Source: Streptomyces fumigatiscleroticus
GTDB lineage: Bacteria > Actinomycetota > Actinomycetes > Streptomycetales > Streptomycetaceae
Assembly (NCBI RefSeq): GCF_014647975.1
Contig: NZ_BMQF01000006.1
Coordinates: 248,001-312,000, forward strand
Length of the DNA stretch: 64,000 nucleotides
Direction of reading: 5' to 3'
Positions 41,625-48,805 of the stretch are shown piece after piece. The notes under the pieces were generated by a model, which searched no databases, was not told the origin of the DNA, and was given only the letters and a program-made list of their open reading frames with translations. Made by a program: the position numbers and the translations under genes. The stretch's first letter is position 1, and every line of letters starts with the position of its first letter.

Positions 41625-44600
41625 CGCTCGACGACCCGCCAGGTGATCTCGATGGTGGCGCCGGGGTCACGGTTCACCAGCTCGGCCAGCTCCGCCTGGA
41701 GCTCGGCCGCGGCACGCGCCGCCGTCGTACGGCCCCCTCCGGACGTACGGACCGGGCGGCTGCCGCCGCTCACGGATCCGGCGGGCGGCACGGTGGTGGG
41801 CACCGGCGGATGGTTGGAGTCCCCGCTCAGCGACACCTCGCCCGCGCTCGGCCGGACCGGCTCGGGCGGCGGTGCGGTGGAGGCGGCAGCGGCCCGGTTG
41901 CGCTTCACCAGCGCGAGGACCTCCCGCTGGGTACGGGACAGCGCCTCGACCAGGTTGCTGGTCTGCTGGTCGCTCCGGGCGACGTTGCGCAGCGAGTCCA
42001 GCAGCGCCAGTCCCTCCGGTCCTTCGCTGGAGGCGAGTTCGAGGGTGGTCCAGGAGGCCGCGTCCAGCGCCTGCGCCACCTTCCGCGCCTGTACGACCGA
42101 GGCGCCGTAGCGTTCCGCACCGACCTGGCCGAGGTCGAACGACGCCAGCGTCTCCACGGTCTTCTTCGCCCCGGCGGCGCCCTGCCCCGCCGTACGGACG
42201 AGGGATCCCAGCAGGTCCGCGGACCGCCGGGCGAGGGCGAGGCGACCCGTCTCGTCGGTCTCGTCCAGCTGGAGGAACCCGGCATGCGTCTCCAGCTGCC
42301 GCACCAGGTCGGCGGCGGCCTCCTGGTGGGTGCGGGCCAGCTCGGTGATGCGGCGCGCGAACTGGTTGACGATCCGGCCGCGGCGCAGCGAGGGGGCCGT
42401 CTCACCGAAGATCGCGGCGAAGCGCTGCCGCGCGGTGTTCCAGTCCTCCTCGGAGGGCAGCGGCTGGCTGCGCAGCGCGTCCCCTTCCTTGATCTGCGAC
42501 AGTTCCGGCGCGGGGTCGAGCGGCATGCCGCCGCGCACCCATACCCGGTCGTCCATCTCGGCGAACGAGGCGACGACGAGCCGGGCGAGGAAGTCCGGCA
42601 GCCCGCGGGGGCTGGGCTCGTCCGTCCAGTCGGTCAGCGTGATCAGGCTCAGGTCGCCGGTGACGCCATGGTCCCGGGCGAGCTTGCGGAAGTGGTCGGC
42701 CCAGTACGGCGACAGCTCGAAGTACGCCTCCTTCTGCTGCCCCAGCCGCAGCGGCCCGACGATGCGGTGCATCAGTTTGCGGTCCGCGCTCGGCACCTCG
42801 GCGCGTCCGTCGCGTGCCTCGGCGGCTGCCCGCACATGACCGAACACCTTGCGGGCGTCGGCCGGCTTCACGGTGGTGCCGGTTCCGTCGGGGTCGAGGT
42901 CCGGGTGGTCCGGGTACTGGGAGGCGAGCAGCTTGCCCGCGATGTGCCGCAGCCCGTCGTGCAGCGACTGGCCGATGGAGAAGACCAGCCCGTCGACCTC
43001 GCGCAGCGACTGGAGGTGGTCGCCGAAGTCCAGCTGCACGTCGGCGGCCTTCTTCTCGGCGAGACCGTACGCCTGCTTGAAGGCGGCCCTGATGTTCTTG
43101 AGCAGCGACTCCCGCTGGGTCTCCAGCAGGCCCTTGGCCCGGGCCCGGTTGTCGGCGTTGAGATGGGCGGCGTACATGCCGTTGAAACGCTGGTCGTCGG
43201 CGAGCGCCCGGTCGATGACCACGAGCCGCCGGAAGTCGGCGTACCGCTGGGCGGACAGATGCGCGGGCAGCCAGGCGACGGTACGGGTGCGCTCGCCCTG
43301 CTGCCTCTCCCGGAGCCGCTGCATCCGGCCGGCGTCCTCGATGGCGCCCCATTCGCTGTCGTCGAAGGGAAGGTCGATGACGATCCGCCACAGCCCCTCC
43401 TCCTGCGGCACCAGGTCGTGGTCGGGCAGCTCGTCCTCGTCGGCCACGTTTCCGAACACCACCTCGGCGCTGCGCTCGGTGCCACGCCAGACGAACTCCA
43501 GCCGGTCGGTGAGCTGCCCCTGCTTCAGGTCCAGCTCCTCGGCGAGCAGCCGCTTGGCGAGTGCCTCCCGGTTCGCCGGGTTGTCGTTGACCTGTGCGTT
43601 GGCGATGACGGAGTCGACGTCCACGCCGGACAGTTCCAGCCGTACGCCCGGGTTGGCGTCGGTGCCGGTCTCCTTGATCTCGGGGAACCGCCCCGCCCAC
43701 TCGGCGATCTTGTTCTTCAGGATGCCGTACTCGCGCCCGGGGATCGGGGCGACGACGGACCCGTAGTTGAGCGCGGACAGCCGCCGGACGGTGAGGTCGG
43801 ACAGGGCGGGCACGCTCGGGGCCAGCGCGGACAGCAGCAGCGTGCCGATGATCCGGTTGTCCCCGACGAACGTCTTCACGCGCCCGCGCAGATCGGGGTC
43901 GGCGATGCTGTCGGGCCCGCGGTGGGTGTACTGCTCGACGTCCTCCTCGGTCACGTTGTACGTGGCGAGCAGATACGGGCGCAGCTTGGTCCGGTACAGC
44001 TTGTCGGCGGCCTCGAACACCACCTTCAGACTGTCGGTGAACGGCTTGTCGCCACCTGAAGTGATCAGCGGATACAGGTCCCCGACCGGGATCAGGTCAC
44101 CGAGCCGCAGCTCGTCGCGGTGGTCGGCGAGGAGCTGCCCCATCAGCTTCATACCGGTCCGGTTGCGCTGGAGGGCGGAGGACACATGGACGAGGGTGTC
44201 CATGAAGGCCGGCGAGAAGGGATACGTCAGCCGGAAGCTGGCCTCGTCCGCCCCGATCCCGTCGGCGCCCCGGTCGGAGCCGAGCAAGGTGTCCCACACC
44301 TCCTGGCGCACCTTGCGGGTCTTCAGGAACTCGGCCTCGATCAGCGCGGCGGCCTCGGTGCTCTTGGGCTGGAGCAGCCGGGCCCGCGCGATCTGCGGCA
44401 GGTTGCGGTCCTCCAGCGTGATCTTGTCGAAGCGTCCGGACGCCTGGTTGAGCGTGTCCTGGATCGACGCCTCGGCCGCACCCGACAGCTCCTCGCCGAC
44501 CAGCTCCCGAAGATCGCGCTGGCGCGCGATGAAGGACACGACCGGGATGGCCCGCCGCGCGTCGGCACCCTCCACGAAGTTCGTGATCTTCCCGGCCTCG

Positions 44601-45535
44601 CGCCCCACGAACTTCTGGTCGTGGATGAGGGTGGCGAGCCACAGGATCAGCTCGTCGAGGAACAGGATCAGCCCGTCGTATCCGAGCTCCTTCGCGTGTG
44701 CGGCGATCACGGAGAGCCCCGCGTCGAGCGAGATGAACCCGTGCTCGTTCTCGGCGGCGTTCTTCGTGAACCCGGGCAGCAGGTTGGTGCTCGCGTCCTG
44801 CACCAGCCGGGCCCGCAGCTCGGCGGGCGTGGACGGGCTGACGAGGTTGAGGGCGTGCCCGGACTCGTGGATCTCCTCGGCGGCCAGCGCGGTGTCGAGC
44901 AGCTCAGGCGTCCAGGCGAACGACTCGCCCCACTCGTCGTCATCGTCCCCGGCGTCCGCGCCGTCGGGCGAGGCGAGCCCGTCGATGATGAACCCGTCCC
45001 CGTGCCGGGCCCGCAGCGCGCGGATGTCCTCGAACAGCGCGTCGGTCCGGTACACCTGCGGTGTGGGCGCGTCGGGGTGCAGCTTCTTGACGTGGCTGAC
45101 GTACCCGCCGAGGACCCGCTGCTCCATCGCCTTGGCGCCGAGCATGTGGTACGGCACGAGGAGGAATCGTTTGCCCTCGGCACCGAGCCACTCGTGCTTG
45201 GCCAGCAGCGGGTCGAACTCCCCACGGCGCCGTGCGGCCGGGCTGCCGCTGAGCAGCGCGTGCAGCACGGCCATGAAGTGCGACTTACCGGAACCGAACG
45301 AGCCGTGCAGATAGGCGGCCTTGGACGTGTGCCCGTCGAGCGCGGCCTTGATCAGCCCGAGCGCCTCGTCGAAGTTCTCCAGCAGCCGCTCGGTGACCAC
45401 GTAGTCCTTGAGCGCGTGTTCGGCGCCCTCGGGAGTGGTCGCCTCGGAGAGTTGGAGCACGAAGTCCGAGGTCGATATGGACTCCTTGATGTCGATGACA
45501 TCGCGGAGAAGAGGCGGCTGCTGGGCCTGTGCCAT
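41621..45535 (-). CDS. pglY: BREX-2 ATPase PglY (BrxC family)
   Basis: A 1304-aa P-loop ATPase. AYLHGSFGSGKSHFMAVLHAL is Walker A, about 80 residues in, and LILFLDELILWLAT is Walker B. A large helical middle and C-terminal part follow, with an Ala/Pro/Ser linker near the end (AAASTAPPPEPVRPSAGE). Type 2 BREX PglY proteins are of this size. ATG 45535 (MAQAQQPP) is chosen because upstream in-frame codons to GTG 45568 read as a purine-rich leader with GGGGGGAG. The stop overlaps the pglZ ATG. Confidence 0.92.
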   Translation of the reverse strand: MAQAQQPPLLRDVIDIKESISTSDFVLQLSEATTPEGAEHALKDYVVTERLLENFDEALGLIKAALDGHTSKAAYLHGSFGSGKSHFMAVLHALLSGSPAARRRGEFDPLLAKHEWLGAEGKRFLLVPYHMLGAKAMEQRVLGGYVSHVKKLHPDAPTPQVYRTDALFEDIRALRARHGDGFIIDGLASPDGADAGDDDDEWGESFAWTPELLDTALAAEEIHESGHALNLVSPSTPAELRARLVQDASTNLLPGFTKNAAENEHGFISLDAGLSVIAAHAKELGYDGLILFLDELILWLATLIHDQKFVGREAGKITNFVEGADARRAIPVVSFIARQRDLRELVGEELSGAAEASIQDTLNQASGRFDKITLEDRNLPQIARARLLQPKSTEAAALIEAEFLKTRKVRQEVWDTLLGSDRGADGIGADEASFRLTYPFSPAFMDTLVHVSSALQRNRTGMKLMGQLLADHRDELRLGDLIPVGDLYPLITSGGDKPFTDSLKVVFEAADKLYRTKLRPYLLATYNVTEEDVEQYTHRGPDSIADPDLRGRVKTFVGDNRIIGTLLLSALAPSVPALSDLTVRRLSALNYGSVVAPIPGREYGILKNKIAEWAGRFPEIKETGTDANPGVRLELSGVDVDSVIANAQVNDNPANREALAKRLLAEELDLKQGQLTDRLEFVWRGTERSAEVVFGNVADEDELPDHDLVPQEEGLWRIVIDLPFDDSEWGAIEDAGRMQRLRERQQGERTRTVAWLPAHLSAQRYADFRRLVVIDRALADDQRFNGMYAAHLNADNRARAKGLLETQRESLLKNIRAAFKQAYGLAEKKAADVQLDFGDHLQSLREVDGLVFSIGQSLHDGLRHIAGKLLASQYPDHPDLDPDGTGTTVKPADARKVFGHVRAAAEARDGRAEVPSADRKLMHRIVGPLRLGQQKEAYFELSPYWADHFRKLARDHGVTGDLSLITLTDWTDEPSPRGLPDFLARLVVASFAEMDDRVWVRGGMPLDPAPELSQIKEGDALRSQPLPSEEDWNTARQRFAAIFGETAPSLRRGRIVNQFARRITELARTHQEAAADLVRQLETHAGFLQLDETDETGRLALARRSADLLGSLVRTAGQGAAGAKKTVETLASFDLGQVGAERYGASVVQARKVAQALDAASWTTLELASSEGPEGLALLDSLRNVARSDQQTSNLVEALSRTQREVLALVKRNRAAAASTAPPPEPVRPSAGEVSLSGDSNHPPVPTTVPPAGSVSGGSRPVRTSGGGRTTAARAAAELQAELAELVNRDPGATIEITWRVVER

Positions 45536-45651
45536 CGCGGGTCTCGCTCCCCCCGGCCGTTGGAGCACGTGTCAGTGCCCTGGCCGTGTCGCTCGTTGTT
45601 CGCTTTGTTTCTGATTGAACCTCAGATCATTGTCCGGCATGGTCGCGTCAC

Positions 45652-46629
45652 TTGCGGCGAGTGGTACGCAAGGTGATCAGAAGATCGCTCAGGTGCGCTG
45701 TCGGCCTGCCCGACCACCGGCACGGTTATCACCGGCATGGTCCGGCTCCAGCAGTTGACGAAGTTCGTCTGTGGTCAGGCTCACCTGATGAGGTTCGAGG
45801 GAATGTCCTCCGCGCCGTCGTCGCGGTCGTCGCTGACGTCGTACAGGACCGTGCAGCGGGTAGGGACGGGAGGCGCTGCGACGCCAACACGGCCATCAGC
45901 AACGGTCTCACCGATATCCGGGCCACCGTCCGCGCCGGCCTCGACCGACCCAACGAACTGCTCACCGGACCACTCGCCCAGGTCGGCAACGAGCTGGTAG
46001 CCATCCGCAGCGGCTTCAGCCGGCTCGAGACGCAGGTCGCGAGGGGTTCGGTAGCCGACGACGCATCCAAGCGCGAACCAACGTGGAAGCCGCTACCGCC
46101 CGTGCGTCCCGAGTCCGAACCGCAGTCCGACGTCCACCCTGCGCCCGACTCTGCACCCAAACCCGCGGGTGAGCCGCCGCAGCCGCCGAACCCGCCGGAG
46201 CCGCCCCAGCAGGAGCCCGGGCCGATCGGATCGCCTGCACCCGACCCGGACATCCTGCGTGCCGCCGCAGGCATCGCACACGCCACTGTGAAAGCGCAAC
46301 GCGACACGTGGGCGTTCCTCATTCAGGTCGCCGGGAACGAGAAGCACTTCCACATTCCCGGCAAGGTGAAGGGCGACCACGGCTTCGTCAGTGTCCGCTT
46401 CTCCGGCCCCAGCCTTGTCGCGGCCATCACCAGCCTGAGCCATATCGCCCACATCACGGACAACCCCAATACCCGGGCCATAGCCGAACACATCCGAGAC
46501 AAGATCACTGCCGCTGTGCGGGAAGTCCTCGACAACCCCGGTAGCGGCAACAAAGGCAAGCCCGTCTGCATCGTCATCGACGACCGACCCGCACGCACAG
46601 AAGGGGAAACGACGATCGAGGCCAAGTGA
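45652..46629 (+). CDS. Uncharacterised protein in the BREX island, possibly frameshifted near its start
   Basis: The open frame from TTG 45652 gives 325 aa with no family I recognise. Coding character is clear from about 45765 on: a helical part (VVAVVADVVQDR, NTAISNGLTDIRATVRAGLDRP), a Pro-rich linker (about residues 150-200), and a compact C-terminal domain (QRDTWAFLIQVAGNEKHFHI, FSGPSLVAAITSLSHIAHI). The first 30 or so codons look non-coding. ATG 45737 in another frame reads MVRLQQL and would join DEVRLWSGS if one G were added near 45757-45762, so the true N-terminus may be broken. A terminator follows. Confidence 0.55.
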   Translation: MRRVVRKVIRRSLRCAVGLPDHRHGYHRHGPAPAVDEVRLWSGSPDEVRGNVLRAVVAVVADVVQDRAAGRDGRRCDANTAISNGLTDIRATVRAGLDRPNELLTGPLAQVGNELVAIRSGFSRLETQVARGSVADDASKREPTWKPLPPVRPESEPQSDVHPAPDSAPKPAGEPPQPPNPPEPPQQEPGPIGSPAPDPDILRAAAGIAHATVKAQRDTWAFLIQVAGNEKHFHIPGKVKGDHGFVSVRFSGPSLVAAITSLSHIAHITDNPNTRAIAEHIRDKITAAVREVLDNPGSGNKGKPVCIVIDDRPARTEGETTIEAK

Positions 46630-46642
46630 CAACAACAGCACA

Positions 46643-46676
46643 GCACCCCCGCACCCAGGAGCAGGCGCGGGGGTGC
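46643..46676 (+). terminator. Terminator after the unknown island gene
   Basis: GCACCCCCGC (46643-46652) pairs perfectly with GCGGGGGTGC (46667-46676) around a 14-nt loop, 14 bp beyond the stop at 46629. About 105 bp then separate it from the stop of the next gene on the other strand, with nothing obvious in between. Confidence 0.75.
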
Positions 46677-46781
46677 ATCGGTGCGCGCTCAGGGCGCGGG
46701 CTGCAACTGCGGCACCCGCGACCGTCACTTGCCCTCCGACGGCCGACCGGTAGGCATAGGCCGCGGTCACCAGGCACGAGG

Positions 46782-47081
46782 TCATGGGCCCTGGTGAGTG
46801 TTTTCGGCTTCGTCGGCTGTGACCGTCCAGGTGCAGTTGATTCCGAGGTCCGCGCGACTGCGGGCGTTCGCCGCGGCCACCCGGGCGTGCATCAGTTCCG
46901 CTGGTCCGACTGGCCGGACCGAGTCCGGGTCGGCGTCCCATTCCCGGCCGCCATCGAGAGGGCGCAGCTGGAGGTACGGACCCTCGTGGCCCATGACGAT
47001 GCCGATGCGGCCGGAGGCGGTATCGCGTACGGCTGCGCCTGGTGGCGGTGGTGCGGGGGCCGATTCTGTGGGGTCGCTCAT
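46782..47081 (-). CDS. Small conserved actinomycete protein
   Basis: A 99-aa protein with a Pro-rich start (MSDPTESAPAPPPPG) and a compact domain GAAVRDTASGRIGIVMGHEG, YLQLRPLDGGREWDADPDSV, ELMHARVAAANARSR. The middle looks like a small beta barrel as in KOW or SH3-like folds, but I cannot name a family. Proteins of this pattern often occur beside XRE/DUF397 pairs in Streptomyces (recollection, not shown here). Its ATG overlaps the stop of the upstream gene by 4 bp. Confidence 0.75.
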   Translation of the reverse strand: MSDPTESAPAPPPPGAAVRDTASGRIGIVMGHEGPYLQLRPLDGGREWDADPDSVRPVGPAELMHARVAAANARSRADLGINCTWTVTADEAENTHQGP

Positions 47082-47437
47082 CGGGCGGCGCCCTTGTCGA
47101 TGACGGCGGCCAGCGCGACGGCGACCGGGGCGGAGCACACGCCGAGGTGCACGAGGGCGTAGCGGGCGCTGGCTGGGGAGCCGTCGTCGTTCCGGTCCTG
47201 CTCATCCTGTCGGCCCTGCCGGTCCTGTCCATCCTGCTGGTCCGGGATGACCTCGGCCCAGGGGGTGCGGACGTCCATCGCGGGGAGCTGGATGCCGGCG
47301 CGGGTCAGGGCGGCGGCCAGGACGTCCCGGGCCTCGACGGCCTCCTGTACTCGCGAGCGGGAGACGCGGACGGGGCGGGGACGGGTGGCGGTGGCGTCGG
47401 CGGGGTGGTGCGGGTTACGGCGCGGGAGGGACGGCAT
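47078..47437 (-). CDS. Small uncharacterised protein with Gln/Asp repeat
   Basis: A 119-aa protein of unknown function. A basic start (MPSLPRRNPHHPADATATRP) is followed by a helical segment (RSRVQEAVEARDVLAAALTRAGIQLPAMDV), a low-complexity run of Gln-Asp-Gly/Arg units (about residues 69-86), and a C-terminal hydrophobic helix (LVHLGVCSAPVAVALAAVI). AGGAG lies 8 bases before ATG 47437. It is coupled by ATGA to the next small gene and divergent from the XRE regulator, an arrangement suggesting one regulated cassette. Confidence 0.7.
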   Translation of the reverse strand: MPSLPRRNPHHPADATATRPRPVRVSRSRVQEAVEARDVLAAALTRAGIQLPAMDVRTPWAEVIPDQQDGQDRQGRQDEQDRNDDGSPASARYALVHLGVCSAPVAVALAAVIDKGAAR

Positions 47438-47688
47438 GGCTTGTTCTCCTTGTGCGTGGCGCCGGTCGGCGCGGGGCGGTGCGCTGGTTTCGCAGTTCTC
47501 CTGTGGCACCCACCTGGCTTCGATTACCTTGCGTAGTGGGGCCGTTACGAGCATGCCGCCGAGTCATGCTGTGTGAGTCGATGGCGCGTTCTCGTTCCCC
47601 GCCGCGCGACGTAGGTTCCACAACTTCCACAGTGATCAGTACAGGCGTGCGGGCGCGTGTGTACGTGTACGGGTACGAAGGGAGCGCC

Positions 47689-48531
47689 ATGCCGCAGCGC
47701 CGTATCGTCACCGGCCGCAGCCAGGAGCCGCGCCGGCGGTTCGCCGAGGAGCTGCGCGAGCTGCGCACCCAGCGCGGTGACAGCCTGCGCCAACTCGGTG
47801 AGCGGCTGGGCTGGGACTGGTCGCTGTTCGGGAAGATGGAGAAGGGGGAGACGCTGGGCGGACCGGAGGTGGTCCAGGCGCTTGATCAGCATTACGGGAC
47901 GCCGGGGTTGTTGCTGACGCTTTGGGAGTTGGCGCGGGCGGACCATACGCAGTTCCGGGAGCGGTATCGGCAGTACATGGCCTTCGAAGCGGAGGCGGTC
48001 AGCCTGTCGCACTTCGCCGTGAGCGTGCTGCCGGGATTGCTCCAGACACCGGAGTATGCGCGCGAGGTATTGGCGGCCGGTGGCCTCAAGGGGGATGAAT
48101 TGGAGCAGCAGGTGAAGGCGCGCATGGGGCGCCGTGACCTGCTGGAGGGGGAACAGGCACCGACGTTCCGTACGATTCTGTCCGAGGCAGCGTTGCGTAC
48201 ACCGCTACAAGGTGTAGAGCAATGGCGGCGCCAGTTGGAGTACCTCTCTGAATCGGCTGAGCGCAACAACGTAACTGTCTACGTGTTGTTGCAAAGCGCG
48301 GGTCTGCATGCGCTCATGTCCTTCGACGTGTGGTGTTTGCTCATGCCGGACGGTCACACAGTGGCGTACATGGAAAACGGGTACAGAGGTGAACTCATCG
48401 AAGACAGCACCTCAGTTGTGCGCCTGCGGGAAGCGTACGATTCGGTGCGCGACCTGGCGATGTCCCCGGCTGAGTCGCGGAAGTACATCCTGCGCATGTT
48501 GGAGGAAGTGCCGTGCGAACCCACGACCTGA
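47689..48531 (+). CDS. XRE-family regulator with DUF5753 domain
   Basis: A 280-aa regulator. The N-terminal HTH (RRRFAEELRELRTQRGDSLRQLGERLGWDWSLFGKMEKGE) is followed by a DUF5753 domain (HFAVSVLPGLLQTPEYAREVL, RRDLLEGEQAPTFRTILSEAALR, then ESTSVVRL-type end). In Streptomyces such proteins pair with a small DUF397 protein, as with BldB-like and WhiJ systems, where the small partner modulates the DNA-binding protein. AAGGGAG precedes ATG 47689. The end overlaps the DUF397 start by 19 bp. GC content is lower than in the core genes. Confidence 0.88.
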   Translation: MPQRRIVTGRSQEPRRRFAEELRELRTQRGDSLRQLGERLGWDWSLFGKMEKGETLGGPEVVQALDQHYGTPGLLLTLWELARADHTQFRERYRQYMAFEAEAVSLSHFAVSVLPGLLQTPEYAREVLAAGGLKGDELEQQVKARMGRRDLLEGEQAPTFRTILSEAALRTPLQGVEQWRRQLEYLSESAERNNVTVYVLLQSAGLHALMSFDVWCLLMPDGHTVAYMENGYRGELIEDSTSVVRLREAYDSVRDLAMSPAESRKYILRMLEEVPCEPTT

Positions 48532-48722
48532 ACGTCGCGACGTGGCGCAAGAGCAGTTACAGCAACCAGGACGGTGGCGCGTGCCTTGAGGTTTCAGATG
48601 ACTTCGCGGCTATCGTTCCCGTACGTGACAGCAAGAACCCGGACGGTCCTGTGCTTGCGTTCGCTGTCGGTGGATGGGCATCGTTCGTGTCAGCCATCAA
48701 GGCTGGCGAATTGAGCGTTTGA
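48513..48722 (+). CDS. DUF397 family small protein (partner of the XRE regulator)
   Basis: A 69-aa DUF397 protein with the whole family pattern: VATWRKSSYSNQDGGACLEV, VPVRDSKNPDGPVLAF, WASFVSAIKAGEL. It starts at GTG 48513 inside the XRE gene, so the pair is translationally coupled. Such proteins are cytoplasmic partners of DUF5753 regulators and sometimes act like an antitoxin or anti-activator. A very long stem-loop follows. Confidence 0.92.
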   Translation: MRTHDLNVATWRKSSYSNQDGGACLEVSDDFAAIVPVRDSKNPDGPVLAFAVGGWASFVSAIKAGELSV

Positions 48723-48735
48723 CGGCTTGCCCACA

Positions 48736-48803
48736 CCGTCACACCCGACAGCAGCCTCACACACCAAGCAGTGTCTGGTGCGTGAGGCTGTCGGGTGTGA
48801 CGG
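48736..48803. terminator. Long bidirectional stem-loop between DUF397 and pglX
   Basis: The 25 nt at 48736-48760 pair with 48782-48803 over 22 bp with a single 3-nt bulge and a 21-nt loop (the outer part GTCACACCCGACAGC is matched by GTCGGGTGTGAC). It fills the gap between the DUF397 stop (48722) and the pglX stop (48806) and probably ends both transcripts. Confidence 0.8.
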
Positions 48804-48805
48804 GG

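Noticed and set aside
38679..42110. Plus-strand open frame of over 1100 codons opposite pglZ/pglY
   Set aside because: Antisense shadow; pglZ and pglY are intact and motif-bearing on the minus strand.
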